A stretch of DNA of 64,000 nucleotides from Tamilnaduibacter salinus (GCF_003096655.1 NZ_QEKQ01000002.1:1-64000); one strand, 5' to 3'. Counted from the first letter of the stretch, positions 36,484 through 46,528 are shown. The notes: generated from the sequence alone by a model not told the origin. Made by a program: numbers and translations.

Positions 36484-38616
36484 TCAGCCCGCGTCTTCCT
36501 GGCGCACCGCCTGCACCGCCGTCAGGGCAATGGTGCCGACAATGTCATCCACCAGCGCACCACGCGAAAGGTCATTCACAGGCTTTCTCAGGCCTTGGAG
36601 CATGGGGCCGATGCTGATGACATTGGCGCTGCGTTGCACTGCTTTGTAGGTGGTGTTGCCGGTATTGAGGTCCGGGAAAATGAACACGGTGGCCCGACCG
36701 GCGACAGGACTGTCCGGTGCCTTGCTTTTGCCCACGCTTTCGATGGCGGCGGCGTCGTATTGCAACGGACCGTCGATCAGCAGGTCCGGGCGTCGTTCCT
36801 GCGCGATGGCGGTCGCCCGTCGCACCTTGTCGACATCGTCACCACTACCGGACGCCCCGGTGCTGTAACTGATCATGGCGATGCGTGGGGTGATGCCGAA
36901 CCGTTCCGCCGAATCGGCACTCTGAATGGCAATGTCGGCCAGTTGTTCGTCGTTCGGGTCCGGATTGATGGCGCAGTCACCATAAACCAGAACCTGTTCC
37001 GGGAGGCACATAAAAAAGACGGATGACACAACTTTGGCTGCCTCGTGCGTCTTGATCAACTGCAGGGCCGGGCGGACGGTGTTGGCCGTGGTGTGTACGG
37101 CGCCGGACACCAGCCCATCCGCTTCGTCCAGGGCAACCATCATGGTGGCCAGGACGACGTTGTCCTCCAGTTGCGCTTCGGCCATGTCGGGCGCCAGACC
37201 CTTGTGCTTGCGCCGTTCGACCATCGGCTCAATGTAGCGTCCGCGGATCTCGTCCGGGTCCATGATCTCCAGCTCGGCCGGCAGCGTCAGCCCCTGTGCC
37301 CGGGCCACCTGATCGATGGTCTCCCGTTGACCGATCAGCACACAGCGCGCCAGCCCACGCTCCTGGCTTCGGATGGCGGCCTGCACCGTGCGCGGTTCGT
37401 CGCCTTCGGGTAAAACAATGCGTTTGTTCGCCGCCCGTGCCCGTTCGGACAGGTTGTAACGGAAGGCGGGCGGAGATAGACGACGCTCACGCTCGATGCT
37501 GAGATGATCGCGGAGCCAGTGCGTATCGATCGCTTCGGCGACCGAGTCCATCACCCGTTCAATCCGTTCGGCATCGTCCACCGGGACCTCCCGGGACAGC
37601 GTCGCGAGCCGGCGCGCGGTCTCATAAGTGTTGGTGTCGATGCGCATCACGGGCAGGCCGGTCTGGAAGGCCCCCCTGGCCACTTCCAGGGTGCGCTCAT
37701 CCGGCGTAAGGCCGCCGGTCAGCAGCAGGCCCGACAGGGGAACGCCGTTCAGCGCGGCCAGCGCGGTGGTCACGATAATGTCTTCCCGGTCGCCGGGCGT
37801 CACCACCAGGGTGCCGGGTCGCAGGGTTTCCACCATGTTGGGAATCGTGTTGGCACAGACGGTCACCCGTTGTATCCGGCGCTGGTTCAGGTCCCCTTCG
37901 TGGAGTATGTCGGCGTCAATGTCCCGGGCAACGTCCAGCGTCCGGGGGGCCAGTAGTTCCGGTTGCCACGGGACGCAGCCCAACAGCCGCAGTTTCTGGT
38001 CGCTGAAGATACTGCATTCGGTTGGATAGTCCGGGTGGGCAGAGCGGGCGTCCGGGTCATGATCCGGGGTGAGGCCGTTCTTCTCTGGCTGGCCGACCTT
38101 GTTCAGGATCACGCCGAGCACCTCCGGATCCTGCGGGTCCGCGAACAGGCGGGCGGAGAAGTCCAGCCAATCACTCAATTCCTTCGGATCACGCCCCTCC
38201 GGTGCGCTGACGAGGATGACTTCCGCGCTCAGGTTGCGTGCCATCTCAACGTTCAGGCGAGCGGTGTAGGCCTCGCTCCGGTCGGGAATCAGCCCTTCGA
38301 CCACGACCACGTCAGCGTCCTCAGCGGCCTGCTGATAGCGGCCGATGATCTCCTCCATCAGCTGGTCCTGATTGCCCTTGTTGAGCAGGCTCTGGGCCCG
38401 CTGCAGCGTGATGGGCTCGGGTGGGCGCACGGTAGACAGCGACCGCAGGAAGTTGATGGAGCGGTCCTCGTCGGCATCGCCGCCGTCACTCTGAGCCACG
38501 GGTTTGAAGAAGCTGACACGGACGCCGACGCTGTCCAGCGCCCGGAACAGGCCAAGGCAGACCGAGGTCAGGCCGGACTCCAGTGCTGTGGGGGCAATGA
38601 AAAGGTTCTTTGCCAT
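36484..38616 (-). CDS. pta: Phosphate acetyltransferase (long form)
   Basis: A 710-residue Pta: N-terminal P-loop-like/dethiobiotin synthetase-type domain (MAKNLFIAPTALESGLTSVCLGL), a central DRTGG domain, and the C-terminal catalytic PTA_PTB domain (about 390-705: LVSGAVHTTANTVRPALQLIKT, SYSTGASGSGDDVDKVR). It interconverts acetyl-CoA and acetyl phosphate. It lies 26 bases after ackA and is co-oriented, giving an ackA-pta acetate operon. Confidence 0.96.
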   Translation of the reverse strand: MAKNLFIAPTALESGLTSVCLGLFRALDSVGVRVSFFKPVAQSDGGDADEDRSINFLRSLSTVRPPEPITLQRAQSLLNKGNQDQLMEEIIGRYQQAAEDADVVVVEGLIPDRSEAYTARLNVEMARNLSAEVILVSAPEGRDPKELSDWLDFSARLFADPQDPEVLGVILNKVGQPEKNGLTPDHDPDARSAHPDYPTECSIFSDQKLRLLGCVPWQPELLAPRTLDVARDIDADILHEGDLNQRRIQRVTVCANTIPNMVETLRPGTLVVTPGDREDIIVTTALAALNGVPLSGLLLTGGLTPDERTLEVARGAFQTGLPVMRIDTNTYETARRLATLSREVPVDDAERIERVMDSVAEAIDTHWLRDHLSIERERRLSPPAFRYNLSERARAANKRIVLPEGDEPRTVQAAIRSQERGLARCVLIGQRETIDQVARAQGLTLPAELEIMDPDEIRGRYIEPMVERRKHKGLAPDMAEAQLEDNVVLATMMVALDEADGLVSGAVHTTANTVRPALQLIKTHEAAKVVSSVFFMCLPEQVLVYGDCAINPDPNDEQLADIAIQSADSAERFGITPRIAMISYSTGASGSGDDVDKVRRATAIAQERRPDLLIDGPLQYDAAAIESVGKSKAPDSPVAGRATVFIFPDLNTGNTTYKAVQRSANVISIGPMLQGLRKPVNDLSRGALVDDIVGTIALTAVQAVRQEDAG

Positions 38617-38642
38617 TGGGGGAGATCTCCGTATTCCGGTTG

Positions 38643-39833
38643 TCAGACGTTCTGGGCGCCAAGTGTTCTTGCGTCGGCGGCAATCATGCCTTCTTCATCG
38701 GTGGGGATGACGTAGACCGGATGGGAGCCGTCGGCGTGAATCGCACCCTGCTGGCCGTCACCGTGAGAGCGGTTGCGTTCCGGGTCGAGCGTAAACCCGA
38801 GCATGGCAAGCCGGGCAACGGTCTTCTCACGGACACGCACGCTGTTCTCACCGATACCCCCGGTGAAGACCAGACCGTCGCAATGGGTCAGGGACGCCAT
38901 CATGGCGCCGATGTATCGCGCGAGTCGGAAGCAGAACGCCTCGATGGCGACGGTGGCGTGTTCATCCCCATCAAGGCTGGCCTGTTCCAGGGCGCGCATG
39001 TCGTTGGTGTTGCCGGACAGGCCGCGAAGGCCGCTTTCGCGGTTCAGGGTCTGGTTGATGGTCGTCGGGTCCAGCCCTTTGCGCTGCAGGAAATCGAAGA
39101 GGCCGGGATCGACGTCGCCACTGCGGGTCCCCATGATCAGGCCTTCCAGAGGCGTCAGCCCCATGCTGGTATCGACAGACTGGCCTTGTTCGATCGCGGT
39201 GATGCTGCAGCCGTTGCCCAGGTGCGCCGAGATCAGTGATGTGGACCGGGATGGCTGCTTCAGTCGGCTGGAGAGCGTCTGCAGCATGCAGGCGTGGCTG
39301 GTGCCGTGAAATCCGTAACGCCGGACGCCCCAGTCCTCGTACCAATGCCGGGGCAGGGCATAGAGATAGGCATGGGGTGGTAGCGTCTGGTGAAAGGCGG
39401 TGTCAAATACCGCCACCTGCGTCACGTTGGGGTAGAGCGACTGCATCGCACGAATACCGGTCAGGTTGACCGGGTTGTGGAGGGGCGCGAGATCGGCGCA
39501 TTCCTCGATGGCGTCGGTCACGGCTTCGTCAATGACCACGGATTCGCTGAACCGTTCCCCACCGTGAACGACGCGATGCCCGACGGCACCCGGCGCGCTC
39601 TGGAGCATCCGGTTTGCCTCCAGCCAGTCGATGATGGCGGCCAGGCCCTGCTCGTGATCCGAGTGGTCGGGCAGGGCAATGGCCGTTTTTTCATTCGTCC
39701 GGATGGTGGCGCGTGCCTCGGCGGTGCCGAGGTTCTCCGCCAGGGCGGAGGCGATCGGGCGGTCCTCCGGCCCGTAGAGGGCCAGCTTGATGGAGGAACT
39801 GCCGCAATTAACGACCAATACGTGATCCTGCAT
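38643..39833 (-). CDS. ackA: Acetate kinase
   Basis: A 396-residue ASKHA-fold kinase. VLVVNCGSSSIKLALYG, VGHRVVHGGERF, FDTAFHQTLPPHAYLYALP, SAHLGNGCSITAIEQGQSVDTSMGLTPLEGL and FTGGIGENSVRVREK are the family motifs. It converts acetyl phosphate to acetate with ATP gain. First gene of the ackA-pta pair. Confidence 0.97.
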   Translation of the reverse strand: MQDHVLVVNCGSSSIKLALYGPEDRPIASALAENLGTAEARATIRTNEKTAIALPDHSDHEQGLAAIIDWLEANRMLQSAPGAVGHRVVHGGERFSESVVIDEAVTDAIEECADLAPLHNPVNLTGIRAMQSLYPNVTQVAVFDTAFHQTLPPHAYLYALPRHWYEDWGVRRYGFHGTSHACMLQTLSSRLKQPSRSTSLISAHLGNGCSITAIEQGQSVDTSMGLTPLEGLIMGTRSGDVDPGLFDFLQRKGLDPTTINQTLNRESGLRGLSGNTNDMRALEQASLDGDEHATVAIEAFCFRLARYIGAMMASLTHCDGLVFTGGIGENSVRVREKTVARLAMLGFTLDPERNRSHGDGQQGAIHADGSHPVYVIPTDEEGMIAADARTLGAQNV

Positions 39834-39908
39834 GGCGACGTCTCTTCAGAGGTTCTCAGGGCAAACGCCGGAGTCTACTCAAGACCCGGGTGCACCGTCC
39901 ATGCGGAA

Positions 39909-42341
39909 TCAGGTCGCTGATTGGCCCGCCGCCCGCGTATTGGTCTGGATCCACTCGACGAACTCGTCCGCCACAATGGGGCGGCAGTAGAAATAGCCCT
40001 GCGAGAAGTCGCAGCCGTGATCCTGCAGGAAATGGGTCTGGGATTCGTCCTCCACACCCTCGGCGATGACTTCCAGGCCAAGGCTGTGCGCCATAGTGAT
40101 GATCGCGCGCACCAGCGCGGCATCGTCTTCCTCAATCATGACATCGCCGATGAACGTCTTGTCGATCTTGAGGGTGTCGAAGGGATAGCTCTTGAGGTAA
40201 CTCAGTGCGGAATAGCCCGTACCGAAGTCATCCACAGACAGACGGACGCCAAGTTCGTCGAGACGCCTCAGAGTGTCTGAGGCCTCGATGCTGTCGTCCA
40301 GAATGAGTCGCTCGGTGATTTCCAGTTCCAGCTGCCCGGCCGGCAGCCCGGCCTCCTGCAGCGCTTCGTTCACCAGATCCACGAATCCGGGATCCCGGAA
40401 CTGACGCGGTGAAACGTTCACAGCGATAAAAAATGGCTGACCGGTGAGTTGCTGCCATCTTCGGGCTTCGAGGCAGGCCTGACGGATCACCCAGGCCCCG
40501 ATTGGGATGATCAGCCCGGTTTCCTCGGCGAGCGGGATGAACCGATCGGGGCCGACCATGCCCAGCTCGGCGTTGCGCCAACGAAGCAGCGCTTCCGCCC
40601 CAGCCATGAGACCGTCGCTGGTCCGGACCACCGGCTGGTAGTGCAGCTCCAGCTCATCCAGCTCCAGTGCCCGGCGCAGGTTCGACTCCATCTGTAAACG
40701 CTCGTAGGAGATGGCCTTCATCTCCGGCCGGAAACGCTGGTAGGCGCTCTTGCCCTGGCTCTTTGCCTGGTACATCGCGGCATCGGCGTACTGGAGCAGG
40801 TTACCGCTGGCGTCGGAATCGTCCGGGTAAAGTGCGATACCGATACTGGTGCTGACAAAAATCTCCTGTCCACTGATCTGGATCGGCGAGGAAAAGGTGT
40901 TCAGAATGCGCTCGCCGACCTGTTCAGTGGCCGAGGCATCCTTGATGCCAGGCAGGATGACGAGAAATTCGTCGCCCCCGAGCCGGGCGACGGTGCTGGT
41001 TCCGCGCAGACAGCTTGAAATCCGGCGCGCGGCCTCGATCAGGAGGTTATCGCCTGCTTCGTGCCCCATCGTGTCATTGATGTGCTTGAAGTTATCCAGG
41101 TCCAGGAACAGCACGGCCACCAATGTGCCCTCGCGCTGGGCCTGGGCGAGGGCAAGCTTGAGGCGGTCGAGTGCCAGCATCCGGTTGGGCAGGCCGGTAA
41201 GGATGTCGTAGTTGGCCTGTCGCAGAAGTTGTTGCTCGTACCGTTTGCGGATGCTGATGTCCTCGCCAAGGATCAGGTAGTGAGTGGCCGGGCCGTCGTC
41301 CTCGTATATTGGCGTGACCACCACCTGCTGCCAGAAACGCTCACCGTTGGTCCGGGTACTCTGGATTTCGCCCTGCCAGACGCCGACCCGGCGAACCTGA
41401 AGGCGGATGTTTTCCCAGAGCTGGTTGTTGTCCCGGGGGCTCATGGAATCAGCGGTAATCAGCTCGGGGTGCTTGCCGTGAATGGCGTCGGGCTCGTGGC
41501 CGGAGATCTGGCAGAACTTCTGGTTACAGAACTCGATCCGCCAGTTCCGGTCGCAGATAAGGACGGATGAGGGGCTTTGCTCGACGGCTTTGGAGAGCTT
41601 CCGGATCTTGGCGGCATCGAGTTCCTGTTTCTGGACGTCCTCTTCCAGTCGCTCCCGCATATGGTTGAACGCATCGACCACCTGTGACAGCTCGTCGCGG
41701 CGGTTGGATGCGGTATCCGCGCGATCGAGCCGTAGCGGTTCGTTCCGGTTATGTATGGAAAACCGCCGTGCGAATTCTGCCATCGTCTGGAGATGGCGGG
41801 TCACGAAGTGCTGGAAAATCCAGATGATCAGGATGGAGACGAAAAACGTCTTCAGGAACTGGGTTGCCAGTATGACGACGATCTTTTGTTGGAGATCCTG
41901 GTAAATGGCATCCATGCTGGCCGTAATGGTCAGTTCACCGAGTTCGTAGGACTCGCTTTCTGTCTGGTGAACGAGCTCAATCGTGCTGCTCCGGGTGGCA
42001 TTCGCCGTTGACAGGTCGCCCATGCGGACCCGCGAATCGGGGTAGATGGTCAGGTCAAGATGCACGATATCGGGCAGGCTGAGAATGCCCTCCATCTGGA
42101 CTTCCAGTAGTTTCTGGTCGAGCGCCCAGAGGCTGCGGGCGAGACTGCTGGAATAGCTGGTTTCGATCACGCTCATGCGCTCATCCACCAGCGACACGTC
42201 GTTACGGAAGTCCGTGTAGATCTGTGTTGCCGAGGTCACGAGCGTGAACAGGGAGCTGAACAGCAGTATGTAAGCCAGTATTCGAAACGACAGTGGTGAA
42301 CGATCCCGGAACTGGCGCAGTCGGCGAAACCATTTTTCCAT
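39909..42341 (-). CDS. Membrane PAS-GGDEF-EAL cyclic di-GMP protein
   Basis: An 810-residue inner-membrane regulator: TM1 about residues 22-42, a periplasmic sensor region with a LAPTB-like LDQKLLEVQMEGILSLPDI segment, TM2 about 155-182, a HAMP segment, a PAS domain (about 255-375, AVEQSPSSVLICDRNWRIEFCNQKFCQISG), GGDEF with intact active motif (RLGGDEFLVIL) and EAL with intact motif (AEALLRW) and DDFGTGYSALSYL. Both synthase and phosphodiesterase motifs are complete; net activity cannot be predicted. No partner gene adjoins. Confidence 0.93.
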   Translation of the reverse strand: MEKWFRRLRQFRDRSPLSFRILAYILLFSSLFTLVTSATQIYTDFRNDVSLVDERMSVIETSYSSSLARSLWALDQKLLEVQMEGILSLPDIVHLDLTIYPDSRVRMGDLSTANATRSSTIELVHQTESESYELGELTITASMDAIYQDLQQKIVVILATQFLKTFFVSILIIWIFQHFVTRHLQTMAEFARRFSIHNRNEPLRLDRADTASNRRDELSQVVDAFNHMRERLEEDVQKQELDAAKIRKLSKAVEQSPSSVLICDRNWRIEFCNQKFCQISGHEPDAIHGKHPELITADSMSPRDNNQLWENIRLQVRRVGVWQGEIQSTRTNGERFWQQVVVTPIYEDDGPATHYLILGEDISIRKRYEQQLLRQANYDILTGLPNRMLALDRLKLALAQAQREGTLVAVLFLDLDNFKHINDTMGHEAGDNLLIEAARRISSCLRGTSTVARLGGDEFLVILPGIKDASATEQVGERILNTFSSPIQISGQEIFVSTSIGIALYPDDSDASGNLLQYADAAMYQAKSQGKSAYQRFRPEMKAISYERLQMESNLRRALELDELELHYQPVVRTSDGLMAGAEALLRWRNAELGMVGPDRFIPLAEETGLIIPIGAWVIRQACLEARRWQQLTGQPFFIAVNVSPRQFRDPGFVDLVNEALQEAGLPAGQLELEITERLILDDSIEASDTLRRLDELGVRLSVDDFGTGYSALSYLKSYPFDTLKIDKTFIGDVMIEEDDAALVRAIITMAHSLGLEVIAEGVEDESQTHFLQDHGCDFSQGYFYCRPIVADEFVEWIQTNTRAAGQSAT

Positions 42342-42590
42342 CGGGTGGGTACTTCGGTCTCATGAGTTCGTTATTGCGGCAACTATAGCAGCAGTTGGGA
42401 CGGGCTGCTGTCCGGAGAGGCAATTGATCGCCTTTAAGGACAATTGCTTAGGAAATGATCCGCTGTGCCTGTGGAAGGCCGGAACCCATGCCGGGGAGTC
42501 TCCATGGCGTGATTGCATTGCTCCTGCGGAGCACCGCACACGTCGGTGTCGTCACAGATTCGGGAACGATTGGGAAAGAAAGAAAAAAAG

Positions 42591-42666
42591 TGGCGTCCCC
42601 TAGGGGGTTCGAACCCCTGTTGCCGCCGTGAAAGGGCGGAGTCCTAGGCCACTAGACGAAGGGGAC
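42591..42666 (-). tRNA. tRNA-Glu (anticodon TTC)
   Basis: On the - strand the gene begins GTCCCCTTCGTCTAG, pairs its acceptor with AGGGGAC, has anticodon loop CTTTCAC (TTC) on a CCGCC/GGCGG stem, T-arm GGGGTTCGAACCCC, and an encoded CCA. All arms fold without mismatch. Confidence 0.98.
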
Positions 42667-42791
42667 GCATTGATCCAGGCACTGGGTGTGCCTCTGGATG
42701 GCTGCCTCGTCGAGGTGGCGCGTATATTAAGAACGGCGCCTTTTGCTGTCAAATCTTTTTTTAACCGGATTTCAGAACGTCCGTGATTCGG

Positions 42792-43361
42792 TCAGGTTCC
42801 GTTAATGCAATATTTGAGCTCATCGCCGATGGCATCGAATGCGGCCAGCGTTCCTTCAGACTGTTGCAGGTCGAAAATCGCCCCCGCGATGCGATGCCTT
42901 GAGTCGGGCAATTGCCTGAGTACGTTCTGCCGGTTGGCGTCCAGTGTGGCCGCGACGAGCACCTGATAGCGCAATTTGTTCTCCCCGGCGCAGAAATAGA
43001 AATGCCCCTCCCGGCTGGAGGGTTTCGGCGCACCGCGTTTTCGATAGACGCGTCGACTGCAGCGCGCGTACTGGCTGTTGACCGCGGAGTAGGTCGCAAT
43101 CAACCCGTCATCCTTCACCGCCTGGAACAGCGTACGGACGCGTTTTTCACCAGGGTCGCTCAAGCCTGGCAGGGTCGCAATCAGCTGATCGGCATTCATG
43201 CCCTTGTCAATCAACTGCAGTGTTGTGACGTACTCCGCCGTGATCAGACTACAGGTTTCAAAGCTCTGACCGGGTGTCTGAGGCGATGCACTGGCAACGC
43301 CGGTCAGGCCTGCGGCCATCAGCAGACACCATCGTTGCAACACCGTATTAGCGAACCGCAT
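42792..43361 (-). CDS. Secreted protein of unknown function
   Basis: A 189-residue protein with a signal peptide (WCLLMAAGLTGVASAS, cleavage near residue 25) and a mature part containing five or so cysteines (ETCSLI, YARCSRR, FYFCAGE, KYCING), likely disulfide-bonded in the periplasm. No family recognised. Its start overlaps the end of the epimerase gene by 14 bases, so it is translated with it. It ends a - strand group of three. Confidence 0.7.
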   Translation of the reverse strand: MRFANTVLQRWCLLMAAGLTGVASASPQTPGQSFETCSLITAEYVTTLQLIDKGMNADQLIATLPGLSDPGEKRVRTLFQAVKDDGLIATYSAVNSQYARCSRRVYRKRGAPKPSSREGHFYFCAGENKLRYQVLVAATLDANRQNVLRQLPDSRHRIAGAIFDLQQSEGTLAAFDAIGDELKYCINGT

Positions 43362-44250
43362 CCTGAAGCGCCTTTTCCAACTGCGGGAATTCGAACCGGA
43401 AGCCGGCGGCTTCCAGTCGCTCTGGGTGCGCCCGTTGGCCCTCGAGAAGCAGCGTGCTCATTTCGCCAAGACCCATCCGGAGCACGGCCGCCGGGACCGG
43501 AAATACGGTGGGGCGGTGGAGAACGGTGCCCAGTGTGCGGGTGAAGTGCTGGTTGGTAGCGGGTTGCGGACTCACCACATTATATGGGCCCGAGGCGTCC
43601 GGTGTTTCCAGCATCCAGATGAGGGCAGAGACCACGTCGTCCCGATGGACCCAGGGGAGATACTGCTGGCCGTTGCCCAGCCGGCCGCCGAGCCCGAGAC
43701 GGAAGGGCAGCAACATGCGCTTGAGAAAACCTCCCTGAGGGCCAGCGACCACGCCCGTCCGGGAGAGGCAGACGCGGGCGCCCCAATCCACCGCCCGCTC
43801 TGCGGCTGCTTCCCAGTCACGGCAGAGTTCGTGGGTGAATTCGTCTTTGGGGGCCGTCTCTTCGGTGACGGGCTGGCCCCCTTGATTACCGTAAAACCCA
43901 ACCGCCGATCCGGACACCACCACCGGTGGTTTCTGATCACGCCGGGACAGGTAATCCATCAATTCGTGGGTGAAGGCAATGCGGCTGTCCCTCAGAGCCT
44001 GCTTACGCTTTGGTGTCCAGCGTCCGTCGGCAATGCCTTCACCGGCCAGATTGATCACACCCTCGATATCGGGCAGATCGACGACGTCCTTCAGTTGGTG
44101 AAGGGGGCGGACCCGACCGCAACGTGACCGGACATCGGCGTCGCCCTGTCGGCTGAATACGGTCAGGTCATAGCCGGCCTTGAGCAGGCGCGGGCAGAGT
44201 CGCTGACCGATGAAGCCCGTCCCTCCGGTTACCAGCAGATGGGATGTCAT
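43348..44250 (-). CDS. TIGR01777-family NAD(P)-dependent epimerase
   Basis: A 300-residue SDR-type protein with nucleotide-binding LLVTGGTGFIGQRLCPRLLKAG, INLAGEGIADGRWTPKRKQ, SGSAVGFYGNQGG and a C-terminal DUF1731-like piece (RPTVFPVPAAVLRMGLGEMSTLLLEGQ, ERLEAAGFRFEFPQLEKAL). These mark the YfcH/TIGR01777 family, whose substrate is unknown. Between the CbiX-type gene (10 bases upstream) and the secreted protein. Confidence 0.9.
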   Translation of the reverse strand: MTSHLLVTGGTGFIGQRLCPRLLKAGYDLTVFSRQGDADVRSRCGRVRPLHQLKDVVDLPDIEGVINLAGEGIADGRWTPKRKQALRDSRIAFTHELMDYLSRRDQKPPVVVSGSAVGFYGNQGGQPVTEETAPKDEFTHELCRDWEAAAERAVDWGARVCLSRTGVVAGPQGGFLKRMLLPFRLGLGGRLGNGQQYLPWVHRDDVVSALIWMLETPDASGPYNVVSPQPATNQHFTRTLGTVLHRPTVFPVPAAVLRMGLGEMSTLLLEGQRAHPERLEAAGFRFEFPQLEKALQDAVR

Positions 44251-44259
44251 GGGACCTCC

Positions 44260-44646
44260 TTACGCGTCCAGCGTGGTGGCGCCAGTGAGCTGCTTTTCGA
44301 CCACCGAACGAATGGCTTCGCCCAGCGCGGCATCCTCACCGATGGGCGGAGCCAGCTCGATCTCGATGTTGTACCGGCTCCGGTAGTCGGCCAGCATGGC
44401 AGGGACATCCCGCCGCAGGTGCCGCCCGGCCGCCAGGAACAGGGGTAGAACGGTGACGTGGGTCACGCCGTCACGGGCGGCCCGTGCAACCTCCTGCTCC
44501 AGAGAGGGCTCGCTGAGCTCCATGTAGGCGACCGCCGATTGGGGGATCGCCGAAAGCGTCGGTCGGGCGAGCTTTTCGAACGTGTCGCACCAACGCTGAT
44601 CGCTGCTTCCGTGGGCCAGTAAGAGAATCCGGTTCTGTTCGGCCAT
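44260..44646 (-). CDS. Single-domain CbiX/SirB-type chelatase-like protein
   Basis: A 128-residue chelatase-fold protein: ILLLAHGSSDQRWCDTFEKL with the metal-binding His of AHGS, YMELSEPSLEQEVARAARDGVTHVTVLPLFLAAGRHLRRDVP with the second His. Half the size of a cobaltochelatase, it matches the small homodimeric CbiX (S) form or a sirohydrochlorin ferrochelatase. No other tetrapyrrole or cobalamin genes are near, so the metal and substrate are open. Confidence 0.82.
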   Translation of the reverse strand: MAEQNRILLLAHGSSDQRWCDTFEKLARPTLSAIPQSAVAYMELSEPSLEQEVARAARDGVTHVTVLPLFLAAGRHLRRDVPAMLADYRSRYNIEIELAPPIGEDAALGEAIRSVVEKQLTGATTLDA

Positions 44647-44745
44647 GGTGGCTCCTTTGATGACGTGGATGATATGGACCCTGATGCGCTCATGATACGT
44701 ATAATAACGGCTTCTGGAGCAACGGCGATCAACCGAGAGGCGTGA

Positions 44746-45351
44746 ATGTTCAGTTGGCAGTTTGTGGTGGATTTCTGGTTTGGCCAGCTTGATGATGATG
44801 GCCTGCCGGAGGCGCTGTGCCGGAAGCGCTGGTTCCGGGCCAGCAAGACCTTTGACTGGGAGGTCCGGCGGCGGTTCCTGACGATGGTGCTGGTGGCATC
44901 GGAAGACGGGTTGGACAGCTGGCGTTCAGAGCCCGGCGGCGCGCTGGCGGAGATTATCCTGCTGGACCAGTTTACCCGGAACATCCACCGGGGGACGGCG
45001 CTGGCGTTCAGCAACGACCGACAGGCCCGCCGCCTGTGCCTCGACGGGCTCGATCAGGGGCGTGATGTGTCCCTGCCGCCGATTATGCGTGCGTTTTTCT
45101 ACATGCCGCTGCAGCACAGTGAGCGCCTGGCCGATCAGGAGCGTGTGATCGGCCTCTACGAGCAGCTGGTCGCCCAGACGCAGGGCGATCTGCGGGCGCT
45201 GCTTCAGGGTTTTCTGGACTCGGCGAAGAGCCATGCGGACATCATCCGACAGTTTGGCCGGTTTCCCCATCGCAACCGTCTGCTTGGGCGCACATCCACT
45301 GACGATGAGCGGCGTTATCTGGAAAACGGTGGCGCTCGCTTTGGCCAATAA
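44746..45351 (+). CDS. DUF924 family protein
   Basis: A 201-residue helical protein with the DUF924 pattern: VVDFWFG near the start, WF, then EIILLDQFTRNIHRGTALAFSNDRQA, MRAFFYMPLQHSER and SAKSHADIIRQFGRFPHRN at the end. The family has a TPR-like helical structure; function is unknown. Divergent from the CbiX-type gene with a 99-base gap. Confidence 0.9.
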   Translation: MFSWQFVVDFWFGQLDDDGLPEALCRKRWFRASKTFDWEVRRRFLTMVLVASEDGLDSWRSEPGGALAEIILLDQFTRNIHRGTALAFSNDRQARRLCLDGLDQGRDVSLPPIMRAFFYMPLQHSERLADQERVIGLYEQLVAQTQGDLRALLQGFLDSAKSHADIIRQFGRFPHRNRLLGRTSTDDERRYLENGGARFGQ

Positions 45352-45565
45352 TCGGAGTGAGCTTCCGTCCGGCGTCCACCGTTGTCAAACAGTCCGTGCC
45401 GCTTGATCTGGTTCACTCTTTTTGTCGTTCCGGTTCGTCATAATGGAGTCTGCTCCTGAACCGGCGTCGCCGTCAGCGCGATTCCGTGGCCGAACGCCTC
45501 TACCAATAACAATCGGTCCGTCCGGTCAGGCATCCTTTTTGACGGGGAACAGGACGGAAAGAACG

Positions 45566-46342
45566 ATGACGTGTCAGGACGAAGATGCTGAGGGAAGGGG
45601 GCGCAGTGCGCCGGATGTCGGCTTGCGGGATGCGATTCACTATCATGGACGTAAGGCAGCCCGCGCCAAGAGCGAGGAACGGCGCCGCCGGATTCTGGAT
45701 GCGGCGCTCAATATCGCCGCCCGTGAAGGGGTCCGCGGTATCAAGCACCGCTCGGTGGCCCGTGAGGCCGGTGTCCCTCTGGCTTCCACCACCTATTACT
45801 TCCGGGATATCAACGAGCTCATCAGCGATGCGTTCATGCATTTTGCGGAACGCTCCCAGCTGGCGCTCGACGACTTCTACGACACACTCAACCAATGCGT
45901 GGACCGGGCTCGCCAAAGGGGGGATCTCGTGACCCGTGCCGGTCGGGTGCGGGTAGCGGATGACATTGCTGAGCTGGTCTCGGATTTCCTCATCCACCGG
46001 TTCCGCTATCACAAGGGCAGCGTCCTCACCGAGCAGGTGTTCCTGGTGGAGGCCAGCCGGAACCTGGACCTTGAGCAGCTTGCACGCTACTACCGCAGCG
46101 CCTGGTCCGGTGGTCTGGAGCGTATCCTGCAGCGGCTGGAGACCGCGCACCCCAAACGCGACGCAACGCTGCTGATCAGTGTGGTGTCGGGCATGGGATT
46201 CGATGGTCTGTTGTTCAGCGACCAGTTCAATCCGACATTCCTGAGGGAATCGCTGGCGCGTGTATTCCGATTGATGATGGGCGTGGGTGCAGCGGGTACG
46301 GAGGTAACGACGGCGGAGCCTCATTGGGCATCGTCGTCCTGA
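45566..46342 (+). CDS. TetR family transcriptional regulator
   Basis: A 258-residue regulator. After ~30 residues of charged leader, the HTH region reads RRRRILDAALNIAAREGVRGIKHRSVAREAGVPLASTTYYFRDINELISDAF. The C-terminal ligand domain is not assignable. ATG 45566 is preceded by AGGACGGAAAG. The gene stands between DUF924 and tRNA-Gly with no obvious target. Confidence 0.85.
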   Translation: MTCQDEDAEGRGRSAPDVGLRDAIHYHGRKAARAKSEERRRRILDAALNIAAREGVRGIKHRSVAREAGVPLASTTYYFRDINELISDAFMHFAERSQLALDDFYDTLNQCVDRARQRGDLVTRAGRVRVADDIAELVSDFLIHRFRYHKGSVLTEQVFLVEASRNLDLEQLARYYRSAWSGGLERILQRLETAHPKRDATLLISVVSGMGFDGLLFSDQFNPTFLRESLARVFRLMMGVGAAGTEVTTAEPHWASSS

Positions 46343-46446
46343 GCTTGATGGCGGTTTTATTGCAAAAACGCCCATCAAGTGTTGACGAAGCCGCGCGAAT
46401 CGGTAAAATGCGCAGCCGTTGACGGGGAGCGCCCCTCACACAAAAC

Positions 46447-46521
46447 GCGGGAATAGCTCAGTGGTAGAGCATCGCCTTGCCAAGGCGAGGGTCGCGAGTT
46501 CGAATCTCGTTTCCCGCTCCA
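46447..46521 (+). tRNA. tRNA-Gly (anticodon GCC)
   Basis: GCGGGAA pairs with TTCCCGC; D-arm GCTCAGTGGTAGAGC; anticodon loop TTGCCAA (GCC) on TCGCC/GGCGA; T-arm CGAGTTCGAATCTCG; encoded CCA. All stems pair. Confidence 0.98.
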
Positions 46522-46528
46522 GATTCAG

